Below, one piece after another: positions 53,644-62,898 of a stretch of 64,000 nt of DNA. The notes below the pieces were generated by a model that saw only the letters and a program-made list of their open reading frames with translations, was not told where the DNA came from and ran no database searches. Numbering within the stretch: the stretch's first letter is position 1; each line of letters opens with the position of its first letter. The stretch comes from Nevskia ramosa DSM 11499 (GTDB lineage Bacteria > Pseudomonadota > Gammaproteobacteria > Nevskiales > Nevskiaceae): positions 186,001-250,000 of the forward strand of contig NZ_ATVI01000010.1 of NCBI RefSeq assembly GCF_000420645.1. The letters run 5' to 3'. Made by a program: the position numbers and the translations under genes.

Positions 53644-54812
53644 AAACTCACCTCCAGCGCCACGCGATCCAGGTAGTTGCGCAGCACCGCGTGGTACTGC
53701 GGGATCGGCATCAGGAAGTCGTCGTGGCCGAGCTGGGAATCGATGCGCGCGTAGCTGACATCGCGGCCGGCGGCGATCAGGGCGTTGACGATTTCCCGCG
53801 AGCGGGCTGGTGAGAAGCGCCAGTCGACCGAGAAGCTGACCACCAGGAATTTCGCCTGCGCCTGGCGGAAGGCGGCAGCCAGATCGTCGCCGTATTCGCG
53901 GGCCGGATCGAAGTAGTCCAGCGCCTTGGTCATCAGCAGGTAGGTGTTGCCGTCGAAGCGGTCGACGAAGCTGTTGCCCTGATGACGCAGATAACTTTCG
54001 ACTTCGAATTCGACGTCGTAGTTGAAGTTGTACTGGCCATCGCCATCGCGAAGGATGCGGCCGAAGCGGGCGCGCATCGCGGTGTCGGACAGATAGGTGA
54101 TGTGGCCGAGCATCCGCGCCAGCTTCAGGCCGCGCTCGGGCTTGGCACCAGCTTCGATGTAGCGGCCGCCGTGGAATTCGGGATCGGACAGGATCGCCTG
54201 GCGGGCGATCTCGTTGAAGGCGATGTTCTGCGCCGAGATGCGCGGTGCGGCAGCGATCACCAGCGCGTGGCGGATGCGGGTCGGGCAGTCAATCGTCCAC
54301 TGCATCACCTGCATGCCACCGAGGCTGCCGCCGATCACGGCGGCCCAGGCGTCGATGCCGAGTTGGTCGGCGAGCAGGGCTTGCGAGGCGACCCAGTCGC
54401 GCACGGTGACGATCGGGAAATCCGGGCCCCAGAGCGCGCCGGTTTCCGGATTGATCGTCGTCGGGCCGGTGGAGCCACGGCAGCCGCCGAGGTTGTTTAG
54501 GCAGACGACGAAGAACTTGTTGGTGTCGATCGGCTTGCCGGGGCCGATCGCCGAATCCCACCAGCCGGGCTTGCGGTCATCGGTGGAATGAAAACCCGCA
54601 GCGTGATGGTCGCCGGACAAGGCGTGGCAGATCAGCACCGCGTTGCTGCGCGCTGCGTTGAGCGTGCCGTAGGTTTCGATCACCAGCTCGAAGCGCGGCA
54701 GGCTGCGACCGCAGGCGAGCAGCAGCGGCGTGTCGATGACGATGGTCTGCGGCGTGACGATGCCGACCGATCCGCCAGCCTCGGCGGGCTGGCTCAGTAC
54801 TTCGGGCACCAT
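53640..54812 (-). CDS. metX: Homoserine O-acyltransferase (acetyl or succinyl)
   Basis: A 390-residue alpha/beta-hydrolase-fold enzyme that activates homoserine for methionine synthesis. Motifs: [20 protein letters not shown], the nucleophile elbow [12 protein letters not shown], and the catalytic D-W-R-F and L-G-H-D-D-F-L. MetX enzymes of gammaproteobacteria are often succinyltransferases despite resembling acetyltransferases, so the acyl donor is left open. Starts one base after yggT and overlaps metW by four bases. Confidence 0.95.
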   Translation of the reverse strand: MVPEVLSQPAEAGGSVGIVTPQTIVIDTPLLLACGRSLPRFELVIETYGTLNAARSNAVLICHALSGDHHAAGFHSTDDRKPGWWDSAIGPGKPIDTNKFFVVCLNNLGGCRGSTGPTTINPETGALWGPDFPIVTVRDWVASQALLADQLGIDAWAAVIGGSLGGMQVMQWTIDCPTRIRHALVIAAAPRISAQNIAFNEIARQAILSDPEFHGGRYIEAGAKPERGLKLARMLGHITYLSDTAMRARFGRILRDGDGQYNFNYDVEFEVESYLRHQGNSFVDRFDGNTYLLMTKALDYFDPAREYGDDLAAAFRQAQAKFLVVSFSVDWRFSPARSREIVNALIAAGRDVSYARIDSQLGHDDFLMPIPQYHAVLRNYLDRVALEVSL

Positions 54813-54813
54813 C

Positions 54814-55362
54814 TCAGTGGAACAGGCCGAGCAGCGCGCGCAGCCAGCTGTCCAGCGCCTGGAACACGATCATCACGGGGATTGCCGACAGGTCCAGCCC
54901 GGCAACCAGCGGAATCACCCGGCGCACCGGCTTCAGCACCGGCTCGGTCAGGCTCCACAGCACGTTCGCCGCCGGGTTCGAAACGCCGGGGCCGACCCAG
55001 GACAGGATCGTCACCACCAGCAGGCATAGCGTGAACACGCGCAGGCCGAGGCTGATCACTTTCAGCAGCGCCAGCCAGAACATCTGGCCGGTGCCGACGC
55101 TTTGTCCGTACAGGCTGCCGACGATGGCGATATCGAGCACCGCGATCACCACCAGCACCAGCACCGCCGGCGTGTCGATGTTGCGGATGCGCGGGATGAA
55201 GCGGACCAGCGGCTGGGTCACCGGCTGGGTCAGCTTCCAGATCAACTGAGAGATCGGGTTATAGAAATTCGCCCGCACCAGCTGCAGCATGACTCTCAGC
55301 AGGAACACGCAGAGCAGCAGATCGAGCAGCGTCGTGAACAGGCTGTAGATGACGTTGATGAT
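54814..55362 (-). CDS. yggT: YggT family membrane protein, probable ATC start
   Basis: An integral membrane protein of about 182 residues with two similar halves, each a helix pair around an F-Y-N-P-I-S-Q or V-S-N-P-A-A-N segment followed by P-x-x-x-x-[RK]-x-x-P. The first ATG/GTG in frame (GTG 55308) would cut off most of transmembrane helix 1. Residues encoded upstream ([19 protein letters not shown]) complete that helix, and GAGGG lies seven bases before an ATC at 55362, so an ATC start is proposed. yggT commonly pairs with proC, as here. Function in membrane or osmotic homeostasis is not established. Confidence 0.8.
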   Translation of the reverse strand: MINVIYSLFTTLLDLLLCVFLLRVMLQLVRANFYNPISQLIWKLTQPVTQPLVRFIPRIRNIDTPAVLVLVVIAVLDIAIVGSLYGQSVGTGQMFWLALLKVISLGLRVFTLCLLVVTILSWVGPGVSNPAANVLWSLTEPVLKPVRRVIPLVAGLDLSAIPVMIVFQALDSWLRALLGLFH

Positions 55363-55379
55363 GGTCCGGCCCTCGGTCG

Positions 55380-56237
55380 TCAGATGGTGGCGGCGAGTTC
55401 ATCGCCAAGCTGGGCGCCGCGACTGTCCGCGGCCTTCAGCGCCGTATTCAGCATGAGGCGGAATCCGGCGGCTTCAAGGCTCTCCAGCGCCGCCTGCGTG
55501 GTGCCGCCCTTCGAGGTGACGTTGGCGCGCAAGGTAGCGACATCAGTGCCTTCGCCAGCCGCCATCTTTGCGGCGCCGATGAAGGTTTGCAGCGCCAGCT
55601 TCTTGGCATCTTCCGGCGACAGGCCAAGCGCCACGCCTGCTTCGGCCATCGCTTCGGTCAGCAGGAAGAAGTAGGCCGGGCCGCTGCCCGATACCGCGGT
55701 GACCGCGTCCATTAGCGCTTCGCGTTCGACCCAGACCACCTGGCCAGCAGCGGCAAGCACGGTTTCCGCCTGCATCCGCGCGCGCGGCGTGGCGTTGTCG
55801 CTGGCATGCAGGCCGGTGATGCCGGCGCCGACCAAGGCTGGCGTATTCGGCATCGCCCGGACGATCGCCCCGGCCCAATCGCTACCGCCCAGCAGTTCGC
55901 GCAGGCTGGCGATGCGGACACCGGCACAGATGGAGATCAGCGTGGTGTCGACGGAAAGCGCGAGGCCGCGCACGGCGCTGGCCACCTGCTGCGGCTTGGT
56001 GGCGAGCACGACGATATCGGCACCGGTGACGGCGGCGACGTTGTCCTTCGCCAGCTTCAGGCCGAAACGTTCCTGCAGCGCGGCAGCCCGATCGGCGTCC
56101 GGCTCTGAGACGCGGATCAACTCGGCCGGATGACCGGCCGCGATCAGCCCGCCGATCAGGCTCGCAGCCATGTTGCCGCCGCCGATGAAGGCGATGCGGT
56201 CAGCGGAATTCTGAGCGGTGGCGTTGCTGTCGGTCAC
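55380..56237 (-). CDS. proC: Pyrroline-5-carboxylate reductase
   Basis: A 285-residue NAD(P)H-dependent enzyme for the last step of proline synthesis. It shows the Rossmann start I-A-F-I-G-G-G-N-M-A-A-S-L-I-G-G-L, A-T-K-P-Q-Q, V-R-A-M-P-N-T-P-A-L-V and the C-terminal signature A-V-S-G-S-G-P-A-Y-F-F-L-L and N-V-T-S-K-G-G-T-T. Length is normal. The common upstream partner yggS is absent: ilvA is divergent instead. yggT follows with 17 bases from the stop to the proposed ATC. Confidence 0.96.
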   Translation of the reverse strand: MTDSNATAQNSADRIAFIGGGNMAASLIGGLIAAGHPAELIRVSEPDADRAAALQERFGLKLAKDNVAAVTGADIVVLATKPQQVASAVRGLALSVDTTLISICAGVRIASLRELLGGSDWAGAIVRAMPNTPALVGAGITGLHASDNATPRARMQAETVLAAAGQVVWVEREALMDAVTAVSGSGPAYFFLLTEAMAEAGVALGLSPEDAKKLALQTFIGAAKMAAGEGTDVATLRANVTSKGGTTQAALESLEAAGFRLMLNTALKAADSRGAQLGDELAATI

Positions 56238-56338
56238 GTCAGTCGGGGAGGGAGATTCGGGGCGGACGGTATGATACGCGACCCTCGTATCCGCACTGGC
56301 GCCCTTCTCCGGCGCCGAAAACCAGAGCGTTCAACGCC

Positions 56339-57916
56339 GTGACCGAATCTTCTTCCAAGCCGCTGCCCAAAACTGCCAAGGGCGACCGCGACCGTCTGCT
56401 CGCCGACTACAAGACGCGCATCGAACGCGCTCGGGTCTATGACGTGGCGATCGTCTCGGCGCTGGAGCCGGCGCCGAAGCTGTCGGCCCGCCTGAACAAC
56501 AAGGTGCTGCTGAAACGCGAGGACACCCAGAGCGTCCGCTCGTTCAAGCTGCGCGGCGCGTACAACCGCATCGTCAACCTGCCGGAAGCGTCGCGCACAC
56601 GCGGCGTGATCTGCGCTTCGGCCGGCAACCACGCCCAGGGTGTTGCGCTGTCGGCCAAACGCCTCGGCATCCCGGCCTGGATCGTCATGCCGCGGACGAC
56701 GCCGTCGGTGAAGGTCGATGCGGTGCGCGCGCTCGGCGGCAAGATCGTGCTGTTCGGCGACGCCTTCGATGACGCCGCGGCGCATGCCGTCGAACTGGCT
56801 GAAGCCAAGAGCCTGACCATGATCCCGCCCTACGACGATGCCGAAGTGATCGCCGGCCAGGGCACGGTGGCCAAGGAAATCCTCGAACAGATCGGCGCTG
56901 ATGGTCCGTGTGATGCGATCTTCGTCTGCACCGGCGGCGGTGGCCTGCTGGCCGGCATCGCGGCCTGGGTCAAGGCCGTGCGGCCCGGCGTCAAAGTGAT
57001 CAGCGTCGAGCCTGACGATTCCGACTGCATGGCCCAGGCGCTGGAAGCCGGGCGCAGGATCAAGCTGCCGCAGGTCGGTTTGTTCGCCGATGGCGTTGCC
57101 GTGCGCCAGGCCGGTGCCGAGCCGTTCAAGATCTGCCGTGAAACCGTCGACGCCTGCCTGCGGGTATCGGCCGATGAAATCTGCGCGGCGATCCGCGACG
57201 TCTTTGCCGAAAATCGCTCGCTGCCGGAGCCGGCCGGCGCGCTGGCCGTTGCCGGCATCAAGAAGTGGGTCGCGCAGACCGGCGACACCGGCAAGACCTA
57301 TGTCGCAACGATCAGCGGTGCCAATCTGAATTTCGACCGCCTGCGCCACATCGCCGAGCGCGCCGAACTCGGCGATGGCCGCGAGACGCTGCTGGCAGTG
57401 ACGATCCCCGAAAAGCCCGGTTCGTTCCGCAAGTTCCTCAAGCTGCTCGGCCGTCGCCCGATCACCGAGTTCAACTACCGCTATGCCACGCCGGTCGAAG
57501 CGCACGTGTTCACCGGGGTTCACTTCGATGATCGCGTCGTCCGCGACGCAACCATTACCGCCCTGCGTGAGGAAGGACTGACGGTCACCGATCTGACCGA
57601 CGACGAGATGGCCAAGGTCCACATCCGGTACATGGTCGGCGGCCGCGCCCCAGGCATCGCCGACGAGCGCCTGTTCCGCTTCGAATTCCCGGAGCGCCCC
57701 GGCGCGCTGGCCGATTTCCTTAACGCCGTCGGCGGCCGCTGGAACATCTCGCTGTTCCACTACCGCAACCACGGCGCCGCTTACGGTCGCGTGCTGTGCG
57801 GCTTGCAGGTCCCGAAGAAGGAACGCGCCGACTGCCATCGCGCGCTCGACGCGCTCGGCTACGAGTACCACGACGAAAGCGAGAATCCGGCCTACCGGCT
57901 GTTCATCGCCGGCTGA
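56339..57916 (+). CDS. ilvA: Threonine ammonia-lyase, biosynthetic
   Basis: A 525-residue PLP enzyme converting threonine to 2-oxobutyrate for isoleucine synthesis. The catalytic lysine is in S-V-R-S-F-K-L-R-G-A-Y near residue 65; A-S-A-G-N-H-A-Q-G and C-T-G-G-G-G-L-L bind substrate and PLP phosphate. Two ACT-like regulatory domains (about 345-425 and 440-520; E-K-P-G-S-F, E-R-P-G-A-L) match the isoleucine-inhibited long form. The start codon is GTG at 56339. A TATGAT at 56270-56275 may be its -10 box. Divergent from proC. Confidence 0.96.
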   Translation: MTESSSKPLPKTAKGDRDRLLADYKTRIERARVYDVAIVSALEPAPKLSARLNNKVLLKREDTQSVRSFKLRGAYNRIVNLPEASRTRGVICASAGNHAQGVALSAKRLGIPAWIVMPRTTPSVKVDAVRALGGKIVLFGDAFDDAAAHAVELAEAKSLTMIPPYDDAEVIAGQGTVAKEILEQIGADGPCDAIFVCTGGGGLLAGIAAWVKAVRPGVKVISVEPDDSDCMAQALEAGRRIKLPQVGLFADGVAVRQAGAEPFKICRETVDACLRVSADEICAAIRDVFAENRSLPEPAGALAVAGIKKWVAQTGDTGKTYVATISGANLNFDRLRHIAERAELGDGRETLLAVTIPEKPGSFRKFLKLLGRRPITEFNYRYATPVEAHVFTGVHFDDRVVRDATITALREEGLTVTDLTDDEMAKVHIRYMVGGRAPGIADERLFRFEFPERPGALADFLNAVGGRWNISLFHYRNHGAAYGRVLCGLQVPKKERADCHRALDALGYEYHDESENPAYRLFIAG

Positions 57917-57929
57917 CAGGGCTGAGGCG

Positions 57930-58391
<462 letters not shown>

Positions 58392-58393
58392 CG

Positions 58394-59014
58394 TCAGTCG
58401 GTTTGGCGTTGAGGGAAGCGGCGCAGGCCCTTCTCGGTGACCACGGCATCGAGCCGCACGTCGAAGGCTTCGATCGGCAATTTGCCGACTTCCTGCAGGG
58501 CGTAAGCGTAGCCGATGCGCTGCGGCTTACAGCCGATGCGCGAGCCGGCGAGGGCGCGGTCGTAATAGCCGCCGCCGTTGCCGAGGCGCCCACCGTCTGC
58601 ATCAAAGCCGAGCAGGGGAACCAGGATCACATCGAAGGCGCGCGCTGTTTTCAGGTGTCGCCGCGACACCGGCTCCGGCAATTGCAGCGGGCCACGCCTG
58701 CGCAGCACCGTGTTGCGATCGAGCGGGACGAAGCGCAGGCGCCAGTCGCGCATCGTCAGCGGCACGAAGACCTGGTGACCGGCGCGGGCGAGGGCAGCGC
58801 GTACTGGTGTGGTCGACAGCTCCGATCGCACCGACAGATAGATCGCGATGCGACAGCGAGGCGGCAAGCTGCGCAACAGCAGTCGCGTGGCGCGCCGTGC
58901 GGCGGTGATGCGTTGTGCTTGCGGGATTGCAGCGCGAGCCTGTCGCAGCTGCCGTCGCAGCGCGGCCTTGCGCGCTGCGGAAGAAATAAGGGTGTCTCCC
59001 ACCTGTGCCGTCAT
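58394..59014 (-). CDS. 5-formyltetrahydrofolate cyclo-ligase
   Basis: A 206-residue ATP-dependent enzyme converting 5-formyl-THF to 5,10-methenyl-THF. It has A-L-R-R-Q-L-R-Q-A-R near the start and F-D-A-D-G-G-R-L-G-N-G-G-G-Y-Y-D-R-A-L, the family active-site motif. The ATG at 59014 lies within the predicted 3' strand of the 6S RNA, so translation may start there or at GTG 59002 on a longer precursor. In enterobacteria and pseudomonads this gene (ygfA/fau) follows ssrS, supporting both calls. Confidence 0.92.
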   Translation of the reverse strand: MTAQVGDTLISSAARKAALRRQLRQARAAIPQAQRITAARRATRLLLRSLPPRCRIAIYLSVRSELSTTPVRAALARAGHQVFVPLTMRDWRLRFVPLDRNTVLRRRGPLQLPEPVSRRHLKTARAFDVILVPLLGFDADGGRLGNGGGYYDRALAGSRIGCKPQRIGYAYALQEVGKLPIEAFDVRLDAVVTEKGLRRFPQRQTD

Positions 59015-59174
59015 CCGTCGTGACCTTGAGACGGAGGTCTCAAGTGGGGGCCGGACAATGTATTCGGGCTTCCCGCTGCGAGGCGGGCCTGCACTCCCTA
59101 CGCTGTTGAGGCTCCCTTTGCATTGCAATTAGGCTCAAGGGTTCCTGACAGACATCGAACACTGCAGGAGACAC
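58990..59174 (-). ncRNA. ssrS: 6S RNA
   Basis: Between zapA and the 5-formyl-THF cyclo-ligase gene, where gammaproteobacterial ssrS is expected. The 5' end GTGTCTCC (59174-59167) pairs with GGAGACAC (58999-58992) to close the terminal stem, giving about 185 nt, the normal size. The 3' half has the CTTGAGAC-ctcc-GTCTCAAG hairpin followed by ACGACGG, and the 5' half has CCTTGAGCC, as in pseudomonad 6S RNAs. 6S RNA binds sigma-70 RNA polymerase as a promoter mimic in stationary phase. End positions are estimated from pairing. Confidence 0.85.
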
Positions 59175-59180
59175 GGACAA

Positions 59181-59207
59181 ACATTAGCACGAACGCTCCG
59201 ATTTCAA
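59181..59207 (-). promoter_or_regulatory. Candidate 6S RNA promoter
   Basis: On the minus strand TTGAAA (59207-59202) and TAATGT (59186-59181) are spaced by 15 bases, with the predicted 5' end of 6S RNA six bases downstream of the -10 box. The spacing is short of the optimal 17, so assignment is tentative. Confidence 0.45.
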
Positions 59208-59259
59208 GGGTGATCGATGATGTTCATCGACCCCGAGAAGCTGACCGTTCAGCGGCCCG

Positions 59260-59598
59260 TCACCGGGCTTTGGTTTCCTCGGCCTGATCGAGCGTCTGGT
59301 CGATGTCGGACGACATCTGCTTGAGTCGGTCCAGGCTTTCCTGATCGGGTTTGAGCAGCGACGGATCGCCCTTCAGCGCGAGCAGTTCACGGGCCAGATT
59401 GAGCGCCGTCATCACCGCGATGCGCTCGGCACCGAGTGCCTTGCCACGGCGGCGAATCGCAGTCATCCGCTCGTTGAGGTAGTCGGCCGAAGCGACCAGG
59501 CCATCGTGCTCGTCCGGCGGGCAGGTCACCGCATATTCGCGGGCCATGATCCGCACGGTGACGGTCATCGGGTCGTTCTTGTCGGCAGCTTTGCTCAT
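59260..59598 (-). CDS. zapA: Cell division protein ZapA
   Basis: A 112-residue protein that bundles FtsZ protofilaments. The N-terminal globular part reads V-T-V-R-I-M-A-R-E-Y-A-V-T-C-P-P-D-E, followed by L-N-E-R-M and A-V-M-T-A-L-N-L-A-R-E-L, then a C-terminal coiled coil (about 75-110). Start ATG 59598 has a strong GGAGGAAAG directly upstream; the frame is open further back to 59850. It overlaps the ZapB-like gene by four bases. zapA upstream of 6S RNA is the usual arrangement. Confidence 0.95.
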   Translation of the reverse strand: MSKAADKNDPMTVTVRIMAREYAVTCPPDEHDGLVASADYLNERMTAIRRRGKALGAERIAVMTALNLARELLALKGDPSLLKPDQESLDRLKQMSSDIDQTLDQAEETKAR

Positions 59599-59795
59599 CT
59601 TTCCTCCGGGGAATCCGATTCGATGACGCGAATGCGCTCGACGATGCCTTCGATACGGCGTTTCAGCTCGGCGTTCAGCGCCAGCAGCCGATCCCGCTCC
59701 TGCAACGCCCGCTTCTTTTCCAGGCGTTCCTGCCGCCAGGCGGCGATCAGGCGCTGCACGCGCGCTTCCAACTGGGCGACTTCGCTGGGGAGCAT
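59595..59795 (-). CDS. ZapB-like coiled-coil protein (TIGR02449 type)
   Basis: A 66-residue protein that is nearly all coiled coil (residues 4-58, heptads rich in Leu, Arg and Glu). Small proteins of this kind encoded directly upstream of zapA are the TIGR02449 family, thought to work with ZapA at the division ring. No other domain is present. It overlaps zapA by four bases. Confidence 0.85.
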   Translation of the reverse strand: MLPSEVAQLEARVQRLIAAWRQERLEKKRALQERDRLLALNAELKRRIEGIVERIRVIESDSPEER

Positions 59796-59826
59796 GGCCG
59801 TACGCGGGGATGGATGGCAAAAAGTA

Positions 59827-59860
59827 TAACGCGGGCGTGCCTTGCGACACGCCCGCGTTA
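59827..59860 (-). terminator. Hairpin terminator after the DegQ-type gene
   Basis: TAACGCGGGCGTG (59827-59839) and CACGCCCGCGTTA (59848-59860) form a perfect 13 bp stem with an 8-base loop. On the minus strand it is followed by a T-rich stretch (ATACTTTTT), so it probably ends the protease transcript. It also lies just upstream of the ZapB-like gene. Confidence 0.7.
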
Positions 59861-59894
59861 GGGGCGACTCAAACCACTCGGTGACGCGTAGCCG

Positions 59895-61382
59895 TTACGG
59901 CTCGAGGATCACGAAGAACGCGGTCTGGCCTCTGAGCACCTGCATCAGCAGCTGACCATCCTTCTGCGCGGCCAGTCGCTCGAACTCGGCGACGGTGGTC
60001 ACCGGGCGACGGTTGACGCCGAGGATGATGTCGTTCGGGCGCAGACCATTCTTCGCCGCGACCGAGCGCGGATCGACGGTCAGCACCTGCACGCCCTTGA
60101 CGCCGGCAGTCTTGGCCGCCTCACCGGCAGCGCCGGTCAGCGCGCCGAAGGTGGCACCGGCCAGTGCCGGATGCAGCTTGTCGGACGCGGCGGTCTTGTC
60201 GTTGTCGACGTTCTTGCCGACGGTGACGGTCACGTCCTTCGGCTTGCCGTCACGCAGGATCTTCATCGCCACCTTGTCGCCAACCCGCAGCAGGCCGACC
60301 ATGTAGCGCAGCTGCGCGAAATCCTTGACCGCCTTGCCGTTCGCTTCGATGACGATGTCGCCATCCTGCAGGCCGCCCTTCGAGGCCGGCGAATCCGGTG
60401 CCACCTTGCCGATCAGCGCGCCCTTGCCATCCGGCACGTTGAAGGCCTTGGCCAGTTCCGGCGTCAGTTCCTGACCGCCCTGGATGCCGATGCGGCCGCG
60501 CACCACCGAACCGTTTTCGATCAGCTGCGCCATCACGCTCTTGACCAGATTGGTCGGGATCGCGAAGCCGATGCCGATGTTGCCGCCCGAGCGCGACAGG
60601 ATCTGGCTGTTGATGCCGATCAGCTCACCCTTCAGGTTGACCAGCGCACCGCCGGAGTTGCCCGGGTTGATCGACGCATCGGTCTGGATGAAGTCTTCAT
60701 AGCCTTCACCGAGGCCCTGACGGCCGAGGCCGGAGACGATGCCCGAGGTCACCGTCTGGCGCAGGCCGAACGGCGAGCCGATGGCGACCACGAAATCGCC
60801 GACTTCGAGCTTGTCGCTATCGGCGATCACCAACGCTTTCAGGTTCTTCGCCTCGATCTGCAGCACGGCGAGATCGGTGTCCGGATCGGTGCCGACCAGC
60901 TTCGCCGACAGTTCGCGATCATCGGACAGGCGCACGGTGATCTTTTCGGCGTCGGCCACCACATGATTGTTGGTGATCACGTAGCCCTTGGCGGCATCGA
61001 CGATCACGCCGGAGCCGATCGCCTGCGGCGCTTCACGCTCCTGCGGTGCCTGCTGACCCGGGCCCGGGCCCGGGCCTTGACCATCCGGGTTCTCGAAGAA
61101 GCGGCGGAAGAACGGATCGTTGAGCAGCGGGTTCTGCTGCTGCTCGCGCTGCTGAACCTTGGCGACCACGGAGATATTGACCACGGCCGGCAGCACCGGC
61201 TTCAGCATCGGTGCCAGTGATGGCAGCTGGCCATTCGGGCCCGGGGAGGCGAGCAGGGAAGTCGGCACATCGGCGTGCAGCGGCGCCGGTGCTGTCGTCG
61301 AAAGGCTCAGCGTCGCTGCAGTCGCCAGCAGACCGGCAGCGCCGGCCACGGCAGCCGTCTTCATGAAGGAGCGGAGATTCAT
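59895..61382 (-). CDS. DegP/DegQ-type periplasmic serine protease
   Basis: A 495-residue HtrA protein with a signal peptide (about 1-37). The trypsin-like domain has His140 (T-N-N-H-V-V), Asp170 (D-P-D-T-D-L-A-V) and Ser243 (N-P-G-N-S-G-G-A). Two PDZ domains follow (about 295-385 and 410-490). A Gln/Pro/Gly-rich loop (about 75-125, Q-Q-Q-N-P and G-P-G-P-G-P-G) corresponds to the DegP/DegQ LA loop. These enzymes degrade or hold misfolded periplasmic proteins and are often under envelope-stress control. Whether it is DegP, DegQ or MucD cannot be decided here. Confidence 0.95.
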   Translation of the reverse strand: MNLRSFMKTAAVAGAAGLLATAATLSLSTTAPAPLHADVPTSLLASPGPNGQLPSLAPMLKPVLPAVVNISVVAKVQQREQQQNPLLNDPFFRRFFENPDGQGPGPGPGQQAPQEREAPQAIGSGVIVDAAKGYVITNNHVVADAEKITVRLSDDRELSAKLVGTDPDTDLAVLQIEAKNLKALVIADSDKLEVGDFVVAIGSPFGLRQTVTSGIVSGLGRQGLGEGYEDFIQTDASINPGNSGGALVNLKGELIGINSQILSRSGGNIGIGFAIPTNLVKSVMAQLIENGSVVRGRIGIQGGQELTPELAKAFNVPDGKGALIGKVAPDSPASKGGLQDGDIVIEANGKAVKDFAQLRYMVGLLRVGDKVAMKILRDGKPKDVTVTVGKNVDNDKTAASDKLHPALAGATFGALTGAAGEAAKTAGVKGVQVLTVDPRSVAAKNGLRPNDIILGVNRRPVTTVAEFERLAAQKDGQLLMQVLRGQTAFFVILEP

Positions 61383-61514
61383 CGTGGGTTGTCCTGGGAA
61401 TGTCTATTTCGTTCGGTGCGAACGTGGCGGTACGACCATGGCAGCGCGCGCAAGTTTCACGACGTCAACACAATGTCGATGCTGCAGCTTGCGCGGACGA
61501 TCATGGGAAGGCGA

Positions 61515-62603
61515 TCAGGGCAGCCGGTTCAGGCGGCTGGCATCGAGTGTCGACAGGCTTTGTGCCATTCCGGCCGGCGCCCATTTGCCGGCGACGCCCA
61601 GACCGGAACGCAGGCCTGCAATGCGCGACAAGGTTCCGATCACCTGCTCCCGGAGGCCGCGTTTGACGCGATAGCGCACTTCGTAGACCTCGCGCTCCTT
61701 GACTGCATCGAGCAGCAGATCGTCGCTGGTCTGCAGGCGATCGACCAGACCGAGTTCCTGCGCCTGGGTGCCGTACCAGTGTTCGCCGGTCGCGACCTTC
61801 TCGATCGCCAGCTGCTTGCGGTTGTCCGACACGAAAGCCTTGAACAGGCTGTGGATCTCTTCCAGCTCCTGCTTGAACTTGGCGCGCGCGGCGTCGGTGT
61901 TCTCGCCAAACATGGTCAAGGTGCGCTTGTACTCGCCGGCGGTGTGCAGTTCGACATCGACCTGATGCTTGTCGAGCAGGCGATGGAAATTCGGCATCTG
62001 GGCGACGACGCCGATCGAGCCGACCACGGCGAATGGCGCGGCCACGATCTCGTCGGCGACGCAGGCCATCATGTAGCCGCCGCTGGCGGCGACCTTGTCG
62101 ATCGACACGATCAGCCGGTAGCCGCGATCGCGGATGCGCTTCAGCTGGGAAGCGGCCAGGCCGTAGGAATGAACGATGCCGCCGCCGCTTTCCAGGCGAA
62201 CCAGTACCGCGTCATCGGGACGGGCCACCTGCAGCAAGGCGCTGATTTCCTCGCGCAGCGCGCCGACCTGCGAGGCTTCGATGTCGCCATCGAAGTCGAG
62301 CACGAACAGGCGTGGCTTGACCGGTTCCTCGCCCAACTTCGCGGCTTTCTTCTTCGCCTTGGCGTCCGCCTTGCGCTGTTTCTCGGCCGTCTTGTGCTCC
62401 CCGTCGCTCATCAGATCGAGATTCAGCACCTCGGCCATGTCCTTCAGGCGCTCGTTGATGTGCTTCACTTCCAGCCGCTCGCCGACCTGGCCGCGGCCTT
62501 CCCGGATCAGATTGGCGATCAGCACGATCAGCGCGCCGATGGCGACCACCCAGGTCAGCGTCTTGGCGAGGTAAAGGCCGTATTGCAGCAGCAGCTCTTG
62601 CAT
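61515..62603 (-). CDS. sohB: Inner-membrane S49 protease SohB
   Basis: A 362-residue protein with N-terminal membrane helix (about 10-32), a charged Lys-rich linker (about 60-95) and a S49 protease domain. The catalytic Ser is in K-V-A-A-S-G-G-Y near 175, followed by I-V-A-A-P-F-A-V-V-G-S-I-G-V. It matches SohB rather than SppA in length and single-protease-domain architecture. Likely a signal-peptide or membrane-peptide peptidase. The gene is divergent from the TSP3 protein gene. Confidence 0.93.
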   Translation of the reverse strand: MQELLLQYGLYLAKTLTWVVAIGALIVLIANLIREGRGQVGERLEVKHINERLKDMAEVLNLDLMSDGEHKTAEKQRKADAKAKKKAAKLGEEPVKPRLFVLDFDGDIEASQVGALREEISALLQVARPDDAVLVRLESGGGIVHSYGLAASQLKRIRDRGYRLIVSIDKVAASGGYMMACVADEIVAAPFAVVGSIGVVAQMPNFHRLLDKHQVDVELHTAGEYKRTLTMFGENTDAARAKFKQELEEIHSLFKAFVSDNRKQLAIEKVATGEHWYGTQAQELGLVDRLQTSDDLLLDAVKEREVYEVRYRVKRGLREQVIGTLSRIAGLRSGLGVAGKWAPAGMAQSLSTLDASRLNRLP

Positions 62604-62898
62604 GGAGTTTTTCCGGGCTGGCCGCGACTGGGCCAGACCAATGATGAAGGCAGCGACGGAACCGCGGTGAAATGGGCGGCTGACTTAAAGTGCCGCGTTG
62701 GCCCTGCAACTTGCCACAGGCGCCGAACACCGACGCAGGTCGAGCATGGAGGCAGTGCGCCGGGATTCAACGGTCGGCTATAGCGAATTGCAGCAAAAAG
62801 GCACCTGAACAGTGTCGGCAAACGCCTGATTCGTTTAAATTCGCAAACGCTGGAACGGCATTCCCTTTTGCTGCAGCTACTGTCGCCGGAACTCTCGC
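62604..62898. promoter_or_regulatory. Divergent promoter region with inverted and direct repeats
   Basis: A 295-base gap between sohB and the TSP3 gene. TGCAGCAAAA (62789-62798) and TTTTGCTGCA (62866-62875) form a 10 bp inverted repeat with a 67-base interior. Inside are two direct copies of GCAAACGC (62818-62825 and 62843-62850) flanking the AT-rich TTTAAAT. This may be the promoter/operator of the TSP3 gene; the protein that binds is unknown. Confidence 0.45.

Noticed and set aside
54813-54870. SAM riboswitch ahead of metX
   Set aside because: metX starts one base after the yggT stop, leaving no leader for a riboswitch, and no conserved SAM aptamer pattern was seen.
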